From: Numida meleagris
Taxonomy: Eukaryota; Chordata; Aves; Galliformes; Numididae
Assembly: GCF_002078875.1 (NCBI RefSeq)
Contig: NC_034438.1
Location: 67,241,446-67,305,445 of the forward strand
Direction: 5' to 3'
DNA: 64,000 bases
The position numbers and the translations under genes were made by a program. Below are positions 36,973-51,019 of the stretch, piece by piece. The notes beneath the pieces are model-generated. The model saw nothing but the letters and a program-made list of their open reading frames with translations. It ran no database searches and had not been told where the DNA came from. Position 1 is the first letter of the stretch, and each line of letters opens with the position of its first letter.

Positions 36973-39360
36973 ATCTGTCTGGTTTTTGTTTTGTCTTTTG
37001 TGTTGTGATTGGGATGAAGTTTTTTGGTAGGAATGGGGTTTTTGTTTGTCTGGTTGGTTTTGGTTTGGTGGTAGGTTTATATTGCAGGTTTTTACATTTC
37101 ATAAAGACAAGAAATCTTTCTTTCATTCTTTAAGTATTTCTCTCTTCATCCCTCCCTGCCTCCCTTCCTTCCTTCCTTCCTTCCTTTCTTTTTTTCCCTT
37201 GGTTTTCTTAAGTTATAGATATAAGCCTGGATTCTAAAGATTCATGAACCCTAGAAATTCAGATAGCTAAACAAGTCTGACAACATTACTGGTCTGTCAG
37301 ATTCTTAATGTTTATGGATTAGGATTTTATTAAACCTACCACAAATCTAGTTTATATTGGGAACCTTTCACACTTGTTTTTATTCTTCACTTCCTATACA
37401 GTTTATGGTGAAAAAGGCTTTCGAATTAACATTTGTTCTTTACTTAGTGCTGAAGCCCCATCTGTACTTAGATTCATAGGCACAAGAAAATCCTAAAACC
37501 ACATGCAAAGCAAAGATTTTACTGAAATTGAGAAAAGTCACTGGCAACTGTGTCTATATAATGCACAGATCTGTCTTCATGCTTCTGGAAAATACTATGG
37601 GCATCTGCAGATCCCAGTTTCTGACAGCTGTGTCATATCACCTGCTACGTACTGGGAGGTAAACACCTTTTTAACTACATGCTGAGAAAGATCAGAAGAT
37701 CAGTAAAAAGTACTAAAAAAAAGAAAGGAAGAAATAGGGAGGTGGGTAGAGGATAAAATTATAGCTTAATCAAGAGACAGGAACATCCTGTGGAGGCTTG
37801 CTTACAGCATGCAGATATACAATAAAGCCTGACCAGCGGGTAGTTATAATCAGGTAGTATCATGATGCTTTAGAGAAAAAGTTCAACCCACCCCTCGTGA
37901 AAAGGCAATGAGTGTGAAATGATTTGCATTGCAAAAATAGGTGCAGATGTAGATGTTTCCAAAGCTTCAGTAAATCCGTCTGCATAAACAGCTGCGTGGA
38001 TCTTATTTTTCTAAAATGGGATAATCTTTGATTCATCCCCATTAAGCTGAGTAACAGGCAGGGTAAGTAAGGTAATTTACTTGCATATACTCTGCAAGAT
38101 CAACACACATCTATTATTTTATAACCCACTTCTTCCTGCAGTTTGAATGAGTCATTATAAAATAACCTTGGACTGTTATATAAGCAGTGTAGCACTGGTT
38201 TATCGAGTTTAATGTTTTATTTCACCAAGGCTGTGATCCAACGCCCACAAATATCAAGTGACGTTTCTCCATTGATCTCAGTGGGTAGCTGATGAGCATG
38301 AGTAAGTCTGAAAGGAGCAAAAAAATGTATTCAGTCCTCCACTTCTCATAAAATGTTTCAGTTTTCTTATTAGATGTATTTATGTTCAAATTTTGCTCCA
38401 GTTGGTCCATTATGGGGAAATGAGTTCCAAAGGACCAACAGCATAAATATCACTTTATTGCTGTCTTCTCGGCAACAACCTCTCTTTTCCCATTTCTAAT
38501 TTTCAGCCTTTTCTCCTTAATGCCCTAGGAGAAAGGAAAGATTTTTAAGTTATTTTACTTAATAGTTTTGTTAGGTCTTTTTCTAGACCTCTTTTTGCCT
38601 GATAGCTATATGCTTTACATTTTTTTCTACTTTCTGTTTTACTTACAACTATTCAGCACAACTTTTAAATGATTTTATTTTCATATAATTTTAAAACATC
38701 TGATTGTAACTTGTATTCTCAGTTTCTTTCTTTGTTTCCTTACTTTACATCTTCAACCTCTGTGAATTTTCAAGGAACTGCTCTTTTACTCTCATGGATT
38801 ATCACCAGCAATTTTCCCTTTTTCTTAATGGAGATATAGCAAAACTGCAGACCTGCTGTGTCAGTTTAAAATGGAAATCTGATATACTCTGTGAATCAGT
38901 ATGCCTACAAATGCTAAAGCTGTAATTCAATGGTCCTGGACTTCTTTATATACCCAGCAGTAAAAAAAAAATCCATCTAGGGCAAAGATGCTTGGCTGAT
39001 GGAAGGGATGTCACATAAGATTAATGCAGGACTAACCAACTTCCTGTTGGAAAAGTATCTTGCATTTAGTACTGGTCTTAGGGAAAAATTTGCTGCTTCA
39101 ACAGAGAAGCAGACAGTCTTTAGAGTGCACAGTGCTAAAAAGACACTTTTACTGTACCACAGCAGAGGAAACCTACACATCGGATGCTGAGCATGGAGAT
39201 TTGACACACTGCATACCAAACCACTGGAGCAGTTTGCTTCTTTAAAAATCAAGACCATACTATGTATTCATAAAATTAACACCTAGTGGGCTGGTAAACA
39301 ACTAGAGAGGAACTGGATTCTTGTAACTCAGTGGTGTCTTCACTATAGGAAATAACATGT
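36973..39360. other. no gene recognised; GT-rich and CCTT tracts
   Basis: A G/T-rich low-complexity run (about 36976-37075) and a (CTTC)n tract (37161-37186) are followed by AT-rich sequence without recognisable genes. Confidence 0.5.
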
Positions 39361-39662
39361 TTTCCAAGTGCAAGGTCCTTCACTTGGGCTGTGGCAATCC
39401 CAAGCACAAATACAGGTTGGGTGGAGAATGGCTTGAGAGGAGCCCTGAGGAGAAGGGTTTGGAGGAGATGACTGATGAAAGATTCAATATGAGCTGGTAG
39501 TGTGCGTTTGCAGCCCAGAAGGCCAACTGGAACCTGGGTTGCATCAAGAGAAGCATGACTAGCAGGTCAAGAGAGGTGATTCTGCCTCTCTGCTCTGCTC
39601 TTGTGAGACCCCTTCAGTTCTGGAGCCTCCAACACAAGAAGGACATGGAGCTGCTGGAACAG
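39361..39662 (+). mobile_element. CR1 LINE, short internal ORF2 fragment
   Basis: Matches the ORF2 region just after the reverse-transcriptase core (caaggtccttcacttggg, then gcttgagaggagccctgagg and gcccagaaggccaactgg). It corresponds to the reverse of about 36765-36972, with which it shares family and orientation-inverted similarity. A small deletion removes part of the H-L-E-Y-C segment. Neither the 5' part nor the 3' tail is present. Confidence 0.88.
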
Positions 39663-42600
39663 TTATTTCTTCAATATTTTTCTTCTGAGTAGGAAACGAG
39701 TTCAAAAATATCCAGATAGAAGAAGCCATTTCCTTAAGATTTTATGGAATATGTCAGAAAAGTACAAACAAAATACAGGATCTGCACTTCAGGGAATCTA
39801 AGGATAATTTCCTGCTCTAAATCTTCCAGAGGTTGGACCGAAAAAAAACCTCAGTTGCTGAATTTTGCAGTTCTGATTGACTTGAAAAACAATGTGGTCT
39901 ATGAAATTTCCTGGAGAAGATATCCATTTAAATAAAACATTGACATTTCAATACAAGGAGCTAGGAGAGGAGAAATTCCATTTGTAAGAAAGACACTGTT
40001 TTCACTGACTCTTTCACTTACTGTGTTGTTTTTTTTTTAATTTGTTTTTGAAAGTGTTAGATCTAAATCTGTACTGCTAGGGAAAATTTCTCTCCAAAGT
40101 TTAACTGTGTGATTTGCAAGAAGTCAGACTTGAATACTGAAATGCTATCTTGAAAATAAAGTAAAATAAAAGAAAAGAAGAAGCAGAAGCCTGATTTGCT
40201 GAAGCCTTTAATCAACAGTAAAGCCATTATTGTGGCACAGATGCTAGAAAAAAAGTAATGAACAAACATAAAATAATGAATTTACTATTAATTCTTACTC
40301 TTACGAATTTACTATTATTCTGAAAATAATTGCAGTCAGCAATCAAAGGAGAAGTGATCTACTGGAGAGAAAAATCCAGTATACACAAACAGCATACAGA
40401 AGGGACAGGGCATGGATTAAAATGACTGCACTCAAGTGTCTTTTTTGGCAGACTTTTCTTTTCAATCCATTGTTCCAGTACTGAGTTAATAAAACTCCAC
40501 CTCCTAAACAATATGGTAAAGTTGTGACTCAGCTGACAAAGATTCTTTCAATATTTTCAGGTATTTCAAGATATATGTTGGTGCCTTATACACAGACTTC
40601 CACAAGGAAGAGCTCTGCAAAACACTTGCCAAAGTGTCAATACACAGGCTACTATTTTGATAATATGGGAATTTATTCTGTGAAAAATAGTTGGTTTACA
40701 GCTGCAGATCTGACCTGCAAACCCTTCTTGCTGACCTGAAATTTCCACAAACTCCCCACCTGGTTCTCCTGCAATAGCCATAGATTACTCTAGCATGGAA
40801 GCTACAGAAAACAGGAGACAAGTTGCTGGATTTGAAGTTGTTCATATACATCATTGCAGTAGGACTGAGCACTGACAATTCATTCAATGAAAGTGCAAAC
40901 ACTGATGACTCCAAAGAATTAGGTCTATATTTTTGTCAGCTCCTGATCCTGTATGCTAATGAGATGTACCTTTTAAATAAAGAAAAGCATAACAAACCCA
41001 AAGATAATCTAGTATTTGGGAATCTCTCCTTATTACTCAGAATGAATGAGAAGCTCTAACTTGAGATGTCCCAAAACATCTAAACAATGCAACAGAACCA
41101 AAGTTTCGTATACATACTTCTCTTCTAGATGTGGGACCCAAGAAATCTAAATAAGAATGCTGGAAAAAGTATGGACTTGAAAAGGAGAAGAAGAGCTCTG
41201 TGCTTGCTTGAATTTTGATTAACAGTGAACTGTGTTCATGATTAGGTTTTTTATGATTTTTCTTTCTGGAAATGTGGACTGAGCTACATAATTGCTTAGA
41301 AATACTCACTAACTTTACATTGGTAAATATATACGTTGTTGATTATGCTGACCAAAATCCCATCCTGAATGACCTGAAAATTACAGGTATTCAAGCTAGT
41401 TAGCAGCAACTCTGACTTAGTCATCAAATACATTTGCAGGGTTTTGATTATCAAGAAGGTAAGTATTCTAAATTCGTACCATTTTTCTCTGAATCTCAGC
41501 CTATTAGAGCCTTGACTAATGAAGATATATTATAATTATCCCGGAAATAAGGAAGAATATACACCACACCTGATTCAAACTCCTTTGGCTGAAACAAGGA
41601 GTTGCTCAGAAATTAATACGTTCTGCACTTCAGAAAGAGCATGACTACACAGCATCATCTTTTGCTTTTCATTTGTGTATCTAATAAGTAGGTGAGTTTA
41701 TTGACCCGTAAGAAATGTCACCCTCCTGAGTTTCATGTAAAGGGTAAAGAGCAAGTCCGTAGCTATGTAATTAATTAACAATTGTGTAAGCAATAAAAAC
41801 ATAATTAGAAGTTATTAATATGTTAAAAAGTGTACGGATTTTTTTGCATCTAATTAACATTTGCCAAGACTGTCTACAGAAAATTTAATATCAATTAATA
41901 AAAATATAGACATTTAGTTAGATACTCTATTAGTTGTCACAATTATGAACTCGATATTGTAGGCTTTTTAAACTGCAATTAAGTTCTAAATATTCTCTAC
42001 AATTTTTATGTGTTGAAAATCTCATTATATTTGTATCTTGTAATTTTAATTAAGTTACACATCATCTTTCCTATTTTAGATTCCACATCATCCTTCCTAC
42101 CGAGTCTCAATAAATGTTCCCCTAACTGTCAGTTGATGCTCAATTGATATGACTATCATAAAACTGCAGACATTCATTTCCCTTAACAAACTCTGAACCG
42201 CTAATGTCTTCTCTATTTTCTGCATGTGAGCTTCACAGCTTGCTGACTATTATCTATTCAAGGCCTCTTCTTTGTTAACAGCTGCTTGAGGACCTAATTC
42301 CTAAATTTTCTGAGTGACAAAGTCAGCCTTTCAGACCCATGTAATTGTGTACGTGTGAAGATCAATGTCCTCGAGAACAAGCATGTGCTAGAACTGGTGC
42401 TGTCTGTCTGGAGAAGCACTGCTGCATTTCATAAATACCTGCAGGAGGTCTGGCCCACAACTTCCTTTAACAGAGCAAATAAACAGAAACATCCTGCAAA
42501 ATTATGCTAAATTTGATAATCTCTTACTTGTTTATTCTTCTCACCCAGCTGCTCCTGTAGCTTCTTTCCTCACTTGCCAGGATTTCCTCCTGTCTGTTCC

Positions 42601-44114
42601 CTTGCCATGTCACTGCTCTTGCCTAAGTTTCTTTTTTTTCTGCTGTTAACTTCAGCAAACCAGGTTCAGAAGCTCCTCTGGAAGAAGATGACTTTGCCCA
42701 AAGCAATTAAAGTTCTCTAGCTTCCCCACTGTTCCAGCCTATGAAAGCATAGTACAGGCAGACGTGTACAAGACCAGCACAGACCTGAGAAAATATCCTA
42801 GCTTTGCCTCATTAGTTTCCTAATTGTACAAGCAACAGAAAACCAAACGGTTTTCCCCTTCATTCCCAATGTACAGGAACCCTAGGTTTGGAGCAAGTAA
42901 TTCAATTCCTATATTTAATGGTTGTTAAGTGATTTGGTAGTAGTTTTAGCTTTCTAAGTTTTAGGCTATGTATGTCTGCCTTCCAAAATGTGCAAACATG
43001 GACTCTCGCTAGGCTTCCTCTTGCTGGAAGGCAATGTAGTCCTTTAGCACACCAACCTCAGAAGTAGACGTGGGCAGGAAGCAACTCTTTTCTGTCAGCT
43101 CTTGGCTACAGAATCCCTGTGAAGTAATTGTTAAAGCTATTAAAACTGATCAAAGAATCTTGATGTCATGGTGAAATTGTCTTTTACTTGCCTTCCAAGA
43201 TGCACCCCTGTGAGGGTAACACAGGGTAAGAAGTGAAGAAGTTCAGGATTTTAAAGTAGCTTCTTTTTTTCCTGTTGAAATCTTGCTAGACTTTTCATCT
43301 GGTGAAGATACAATCAAGAGTAATAGAAGTGTAACAGACTTCCATATTCCTTTTCCAGTTCTGCCCACTGGTGCATCTGTTGAGTTTCATTGTAGGAAAG
43401 ACCACACTTCATAGAATGCATAGAGATTCCTTTCATATACTACTTTATACCAGACAGTCTTCTACAGCTCACTCTTGGGAAAGCAAGAGCACGGTATGAA
43501 GTGTGGAGACCTCTTGCTGTGAAAACCAGCACCCTAACATAGCCTGCATCCATTCGTTATGTTTGGCCATAGGAGTGGCTGTGATCACGTTAACATACAC
43601 GAAAATAAAAAGGTTGAAATAGGTCATCCTGTGGTTTTGCAGGGCTTCAGCCAAGGTCAGGTCTAAGATATTTCCTGACCTAGTCATAAGGAGCAGTTCT
43701 TTCCTTTACTTTAGCTGATTCCTCTTTATCTCTGATGTTAATCTAATCTCCGTTTTTCCTGTATCAGATAAAAATATTTACCCATGACATTTACAAGTTC
43801 TGGACACCTGTATTATTATAAATTAAACTGTAACTTAAAGCTCAACAAATTCCCAAACTTCTGACAGCTGGCTATATTGTGTTAGTACCTCAGTACTTCT
43901 TCGGCAATAGGATTCTTATAAGAAACTATCAAATCATAGTAGCAGCTATAAATGAGAGAGTGATTTAAGAGGAAAATAAAGAAAAGGAATGGCAACATAA
44001 AACAAGAAAACAAAAAAAAAAAATACAGACAGAAAATTCACCACAAACTTCCCCAAGGAATGAACAGAGATGTACGAATATACCAAACCTGTTCAGGTAA
44101 TTCCAGTGGTAATA
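39663..44114. other. long AT-rich stretch, no gene recognised
   Basis: No supported gene or repeat. The most AT-rich part, 41.7-42.1 kb, has several TAATTA-type words and is discussed as a conservation candidate. Confidence 0.5.
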
Positions 44115-44662
44115 TCACAGAACCATAGAGTTTAGAAGGGATCTCTGGAGATTACGCAGTCCAACACCCCTTCTAAAGCAGGTTGCCTGCAATAGGTTGC
44201 ACAGGAAACTGTCCAGGCAGGTTTTGAGTATCTCCAGAGAAAGAGACTCCACAGCCTCTCCGGGCAGCCTGTCCCAGTACTCTGTCACCCTCACATTAGA
44301 TAAGTTCTTCCTCATATTTGTATGGAATTTCCCATGTTCAAGCTTGTGCCCACTGCTCCTTGCTCTGTCACTGTGCACCACTATGTAGAGCTTGGACCCA
44401 TCCACTTGACACTCACCCTTTGGATACTTATGAGTGTTGGTAAGATCCCCCCACAGTCTCCTCCAGGCTGAACAGCCCCAGCTCTCTCAGCCTTTCCTCG
44501 TAAGGGAGATGCACCCGGCACCTGTTCATCCTTGTGGCCCTGCGCTGGACTCTCTCCAGCAGATCCTCGTCTTTCTTGAACCAAGGAACCCAGACATAGA
44601 CACAGTCCTCCAGGTATGGCCTCACCAGGGAAGAGGGGGAGGATCTCCTCCCTCAACCCGCT
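44115..44662 (-). mobile_element. CR1 LINE, ORF2 C-terminus and 3' UTR (reverse)
   Basis: Starts with a degenerate reversed tail (cacagaaccatagag), followed by tagaagggatctctggag, ctaaagcaggttgcc and the reverse of the ORF2 end (gaacagccccagctctctcagcc). This 3' UTR differs from those at 3 kb and 36 kb, so it belongs to another, probably older CR1 subfamily. It is 5'-truncated near 44662, next to a T-run and (AGT)n tract. Confidence 0.92.
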
Positions 44663-44671
44663 GAAATCTCT

Positions 44672-44703
44672 CTTTTTTTTTTTTTAGTAGTAGTAGTAGT
44701 AGT
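44672..44703 (+). repeat. poly-T followed by (AGT)n
   Basis: Fourteen T residues followed by six AGT units. It lies immediately beyond the truncated end of the CR1 fragment. Confidence 0.9.
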
Positions 44704-47091
44704 ATCATTATCATTTTTTGTTGTTATTGTTGGAAAAATAATTTAGAAAAGCAGCAGGAAATTAAAAAAAAAAAATAGATCTACATGGCCTCCCACCACC
44801 ACATATACACAGTGTGTGTCACAGAAGCTGATAGATACTATCGAGTTTTCCCATGCATTAATGTTAGGGGTTTTTTTTTGTTTGTGTTTTCTTATGAGAA
44901 GCAGGTATCCATGTAATGTATAAGTAAGGAGAAAAGTTTTCCTCTCATGTGATAAAATTTGTAGTCATCCTGTGAGCAGCATCTACAATAAGTAAGTAAG
45001 CAGAAACAAAATGGATTTATTACATATTGATGCTGAGTATGTATCAAAGCAATGAATATAGAGAGCTCAGCTTTAGCAGGCACAAGATTTCCTGTAAGCT
45101 ATTCTGTCACATAAAGATAAAAACCATAATTATTACCTTTATCTTAGATCTATCACTCAGTCAGCAGTTTCACACAGAAGCTGAACACAGAAACGGAAAC
45201 CTCCATTTTTACTCTTGAATGGTTTGATTTTCACTGTGGGAATGAGGAAGAGGTATAGGAGCAATTTTTAAAAAGGTAATCGTTCTATCCTTTGTATTTT
45301 TATCAGCCTGAAAGGGCCTCTTCACAGACAGCATAGGCACAGTTCTTAGCAAACCAAACATTCCTAAGTTGTAAATGAGCAACTACCCTATTCCTTCATT
45401 TCAAATCTGCTCATTAGCACTGTATTAATCAATACGTATTTGGAAATTGTTATGATCACTGCTCACAGATCATGGCATCAGTTGCAGCTGCAGCACTGCT
45501 GAAAGTATTACCATGGTTCTAACAACAAAGAAATTGTAATAATAGGCCATCCATCACTGTGCGTCCTTTAGCTATTTGCATTAGGGAACAAATCATGTGC
45601 ATACAGACCTTACAAGGGTAAGCATTACAGAAGTTAAAACCAGCCAGACTTTCCTTCCTAATCATCTTCTTCCATTTATTTCAAAAGTCTCTCTCTTATT
45701 CTGTCTACTTATTCTCTCAGTCCTCTACAAAGGGTGAAACAGCAACATGCAGATCCAGAGGCATACGACATTCTTACTCAGAAGATACTGTCACTGCTAT
45801 TGCATTCCTGCGTATCTGAGTGAGGACGTCAAAGCAAATGCACACACAGATCCCAGGTGCTTAAAATACTCATGTTTTAACTATACTTTGATCTGGGTAG
45901 TGTGCATGAAGTACAGCCAAAATCACATACAAAGAAGCCTGAAGTCCTGACTACAGCCAATAATTATCGATAGGTTTTTAGAATGACTTGATTTCACCAA
46001 TCCAGACCTTTTGATCCATTTAAATGCTTATAAATGCTGCCAGGCAGGAACTTCTGATTCATTTCCTCCTTCAGATAGCACTGGCACAGTAAATGTGAAA
46101 TTTTTGTAATAGGCAGCTTTGCCTGTCAGAATTTAAACATGCAACATAATTTGATTCAAAATCTGCACAAGAAAACAAGTGTCCTTGTTCGTGTGATTAC
46201 GTATTGCAGAATATTATCACATCCTTACACTGTAGTGGTAACTAAGGGTTATGGCCACATCCCACTGTGATGTACAGCCCTGTAATCATGAGTGCTACAG
46301 GGTCTGCTCCAAGATGTTTCCGGGCTAATTTATATGTTCAGCTAGGTTATTCTGATTTATTTATGTCCTGTTTTTTGTTATCCTGATTCAGTGGTAGGAT
46401 TTGCAGTCTCTTTTACACTGAACAATTGTAAACAGGAATACACGATTGTTTCCTACGCATAACGAATTAGAAACTGGAGTGAAATCAAAATGTCACCAAA
46501 GAATCTGAAAGGCTTCTGCTTCTGCTTAGGCACACAATATTGAAAAGAAATATGTTTCAACTCTCTTTTGTTTGAAAAGATAAAATACAAATGTTTCCAA
46601 GAAAGTTAGATGTAAGAGTTAGATATCTAAAGTGAGAAAGGGCAGGAGCCAAAGCCTGGAGAAATTAATGGGAAACTTTTTAGTTTCTTTCATATACTTT
46701 GGACTTGGCCTCAAATGAACTAAATTCATTTAAGGACATTTCTAGAAAATAGAGGTTGATTAGGTAGAATGAGGGCTTAGCAGAGTCAGATCCCATAAAT
46801 TTTGCTCTAAGACTGGAAAGATGTGGAGAACGGAAGTGAGATTTTTTTGTATGTGGATGTGATGGAAGAGAAAAATGGAGACTGGTTGAAGGCTGGCTAA
46901 AGGACTGATGAAGCTTCATAAATGCTACATGCCTTCCAGGAATGTGATAATTGAAACATCAGAATTCTTGAAAAGAAATTGAAAACAACAGGACTGCCTT
47001 CCAGGACTGGAAAGCATGTGCAGCCTAATCTAACAAGGGAGCTCAGAGCACCACATTTGCTGATTTATAGAAGAAAAATCAAAACCAACAC

Positions 47092-47116
47092 GTGTGTATA
47101 TATATATATATATATA
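47092..47116 (+). repeat. (TG)/(TA)n microsatellite
   Basis: A short GTGTG run passing into about ten TA dinucleotides. Confidence 0.95.
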
Positions 47117-47901
47117 AATGTATGTAAACATGCTTCTGTAGAGCTAATTAACAGTACCTAAAAAAGATAGTGATCTTCCTATCTAAATAACGTCCAAAGG
47201 CATCACTTGTACATTGCAGTGTTGTTAATAAAGCACTGCATTTTTTAATTCTTAGAAAAAAAATGTTTCCATGGAAATGCTTTTTAGACGAAATTTATTG
47301 ATTTGACCACAGCTGTAAATTTTCTCTTCCAATACTATAAATTTCTTCCAACTGTTTAATGGTTTATAACTGTAATTATTCTTGTGTGCCAACATTAAAC
47401 TTTTAAAAGTTTGATTTGGTGACTATTCGGAGAAACTCATCTTTTTTACAGCCTCATAAATAGTTCTTTGATGAAATGAACAGAGGCTCATCATCTGCCC
47501 GAGGTGAATACAAATGACAGCGCGTAGTCTCTCACTCGCAAAAAGGGAGCAAATGCTTTTTGCTCAGTTGATACTAAGCACGATGGTGGTGAACAGTGAC
47601 ACATGACTAGATGGATAAACACAATGCACTTGAGTATCATCACCAGTTACTAGGGAAGGCATCAGCCAGGGAGTCAAAGATGACTTAGAAAAAAAAAGGT
47701 GGCCAAGAAGACAGCCTTGACATCATTGTCTCTCCCTGACATTATTACCAATGATGTGGACATATCTCAGGACATGTAATCCTGTAATGGTCATGAGCTA
47801 TGAAACTCCTATCATGTACAAAATAAAAACTGCAATTCTTGTTGAGACTGGAGAAATTGATATAGGTTTAATGGTTCAGGTAGATTACCCCCACTGCATT
47901 T

Positions 47902-47928
47902 ATATACATACATACATACATACATACA
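47902..47928 (+). repeat. (CATA)n microsatellite
   Basis: About six CATA tetranucleotides followed by cgcgtacac. Confidence 0.95.
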
Positions 47929-48549
47929 CGCGTACACAATTACGTAATTCCCAAATGGTCCTATTGTGTTAAAAGCTGCATGTGGCAATCACTTCTCAGA
48001 AAGCCTCTAAAAATATTCAAGGAGTAGAAGGACAAAAGAGTAAAACTTAAAGTGCTTAGAATTTGTTGAGGTAACACAGTAGGATATGTTATTTTTGTTA
48101 TTAATGTACTACAAAATTTCAAGTGCAATGGCTATCAGAAATCATAAAAGGTAGACATAAAATTGTCACAGCATTTTAGTCTGAATGTTAAAAGCTCTGA
48201 AGTCACTAGAAGTATGCTTTCCAAACTCCCTTTGTATGCTGTTTTCTGAACATTTCATCAGAAAATAAACAAAAAACGGAGTGTAAGTATCCCTTCTTGC
48301 ATGTGATACCAGACAGTCAAGATTTTAGCCTGAGTAATGTATGTCATTATCCAAAACTCTCTTTTTATTACCTTTTACCTGTGGAGGTTATCCACAAATA
48401 ATATTTTAAATGCTCTCTTATTAATATTCTCTCTGCAGTCTGTTTTAAGTCAGAGGTCAAGCAGGCATAAGGGAAGATGAAAGAGGTGTCTGCATGCCTG
48501 AAAGGAAAATGAAGGCAGTACCTCAGTCACAAGTGTGAAACCCATACAA

Positions 48550-49090
48550 CGACTGCTCCAAAAGTAATGCGTCCTGTTTTATGATGTTGGCCCACAATGT
48601 CAAAGGCAGATGTTGGTGTTATAGGAGCAGAGGATGAACCTTCCCACCAATATCCCATTATGTTTTGTTGCCACACAACAGGTGGCAGTAGAGGGGCAGT
48701 CTGACAGGATGGTGCCTGACACAGAAGTGTGAATGAAGTAAAAGGGTGTCACTGAATTCCTCTATGCAGAAAAAAATGGCACCACTGACATTTATCGATG
48801 CTTACTAACTACAGAGATCAAACAATGGTTGTGAGCACAGTGAGGTGGTGAGTGCTGCGTTTCAGCAGAGGCAACGGCAACAGTGGCCACTTTCACTTGT
48901 GCAGATTGTTATGAGCGTGGCATGCAGATTCTTCTTCATCACTGATGAAAATGCATAGCTAAGGATGGTGACTATGTTGAAAAACAGTGTTTTGTAGCTG
49001 AGAATTTACTCAATTATATGGTGTTATGCTCTTTGTATCTGTTGTAGCTTCCAGAGCAATAAATAGGAGGCATTACTTTCAGAGCAACCT
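48550..49090 (+). mobile_element. Galluhop-type mariner, internally deleted copy 2
   Basis: Left end ctgctccaaaagtaatgcg and right end aataggaggcattactttcagagc form the family's inverted repeats. The order and lengths of the internal blocks match copy 1 at 24.6 kb, including the junction between the transposase N-terminal segment and its C-terminal tail near 48900. Stops and frame changes destroy the coding segment, but the CGA at 48796-48798 is intact where copy 1 has TGA. The catalytic core is absent. The copy is non-autonomous. Confidence 0.85.
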
Positions 49091-50574
49091 ACATATTAGT
49101 GGAAGTTAGTAGAAGTCAGCTAACTTATACGAGTGCTAAATCTGATTGTCTTTACAGCTTATCAGACTTAAAAATTTCTAAGAAAAAGTAAATAATAATA
49201 TGCCTGTGTTAGAAAAAAAGCTCAGGCAGTGCAAGAAGCTGTACCCATTCCACTTCCTCTGTCAAACTCTAAGGAACGTAACATATCTGCAAGTTTAAAT
49301 CAAATAGCTGATTCTCACAACCACATCAGTTTTGTGCTCTCAGTTTGAATCAAAATTACTGAACCATTTGACTAGTTCGGCTCACCTCTCCACTCAGCCA
49401 TAATGCTTACAAGAAAAAATTAAGAAACTAAACCAGACATGGAGCAAAATACTCTGTTAGCACCTGAGAATGGCTACAAGATTCTAGATAAAGATACCTC
49501 TACGTCAGCAGCTGGAATTTATCCTCATTAACTACTGTTCAATTCCTCTACATGGGTGTACACATTAGTATCACAGCATTTCAGTAACAACTCTAAAAAC
49601 ACAGGCTGCAACTGATACATTAGAAGTTCTACTGTGATTCACGTTTTTTGTCTGTGGAAATAAAAAATTAGGAGAAGGGGATACATCCTCCTCTGAAAGA
49701 ACCTCCTAGCGCATATTAAACTTCAGTCATTTCATTATCACTTTGAGCATTTACATCAGTTCCAGCTGTCAACTATAGCAGCAAAACAAAGCACACAGTA
49801 ATTCTTACTCAGCTGGGGAGCCTGGTGTGTCATTCTGTGGGATTTTGCAAGCCGTAGAAATGAGACATACTCTGTTAGACAGCAGTGATTCAAACAAGGA
49901 ATGAAGACCACAACTTCTACAAGTGGTTTCCATTTAAAATGTGGCCTTGTGACATTGATAGTGTCTTTCTGAGTGATTTATTAGGCAGATAAGGCAATCA
50001 GAAAGAAAGAACAAGGGAGAAAGGGAAAAAAGACATAGTGTTTTGATTAAAGGCATTCTGTAAGTGAGAAGTGTTTTGAATTAATTTAATTATTATTTAA
50101 CTTAGGAATAAGCAGCAGTAAAAGAGACTCAAACAAGAAATACAGAGAGAGGGCTTGATCACACTCCACACAAAATTAATGAAATCCAGTACTCTGTAAT
50201 TCTTGTTAATTGTAGCATTTTCATTTCGAAGAAACAGGAACAACCGGGTTCTGTTGCTCACACTACAGGAACAGCCTAATCTTTCTGGAGTCTCTGATTC
50301 TTTCACATTTCTGATATTTTCCTAACTGCTCCATCTGAGGGTGCTCCTCCAGACTAATTCACACTATATTCCTGCCCATTATTGCCTGTATTTGTTAATG
50401 TGCTTGTCTCTTAGCAAGAGCAAGGGCATTCTTAGCAAAAAGAATGGGCAAAGAAGGAATAAAGGATTGTTTTTACATTAGCAAAGTCACTCAGAGCTCC
50501 GTGCTTGCAAGCTTATTTTGAGGAAAAGAAAAACCAACAATGGATGTGGGTTAAATCAGGGATTACTTGCATTA
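49091..50574. other. no gene recognised
   Basis: AT-rich sequence without supported coding regions or named repeats. Confidence 0.5.
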
Positions 50575-50995
50575 ATTTGATCTAGACAAGCCCGTGGGAG
50601 CCAATGGGATGCAAGCAAAGGTGTTAAAGGAGTTGAATGATGCACTCACAAAACCACTGTATAACAACTTTGATGAGCAGGAAAGATCTCCCACAACAGG
50701 GGGAAATAAAATGTTACACCTATAATCAAACAGAGTCACAAGAGTATTTGGTCGGATAAATGTTGGACAGCCTCACATCAACGAGTAAGCAAATCAAAGA
50801 GAAAGTCTTCTTGAGCATCTGAGGAAGAAAATGGTGAAAGGAAGTAGTGGGCAATGATTTACCCAGGGTAAAAATATGTCACTCAGTTAGTTGCTTTCTG
50901 TGAGAAAACGACTGGATTTTGGAAAAGCGAAACACAAGACATGTTACTTGTGTAGACTTCAGCAAAGTTCCCAGCACCCTCCTTGTATACAAGAT
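50575..50995 (+). mobile_element. highly decayed CR1-like LINE, reverse-transcriptase fragment
   Basis: Scattered but ordered matches to CR1 reverse transcriptase: gggagccaatgggatgca (the G-P-D-x-I/M-H-P region), gttaaaggagttg, ataacaactttgatgagca, ttacacctataatcaaa (N-x-T-P-I region) and, near 50957, gtagacttcagcaaag (D-F-S-K region). Order and spacing agree with the family, although identity is low. The piece is clearly older than the next CR1. Borders are approximate. Confidence 0.6.
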
Positions 50996-51019
50996 GTTGT
51001 TCATGCTGAGTTCATGCTC

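Larger units (their letters stand above)
44704..48549. other. no gene recognised
   Basis: AT-rich sequence. Two microsatellites are listed separately. The part at 47.2-47.56 kb keeps several CpG sites in otherwise AT-rich DNA and is noted as a conservation candidate. Confidence 0.5.

Noticed and set aside
39361..39662. Part of the same insertion as the CR1 at 36.3-37.0 kb
   Set aside because: It is in the opposite orientation and covers the same ORF2 region, so it is a separate insertion of a related copy.
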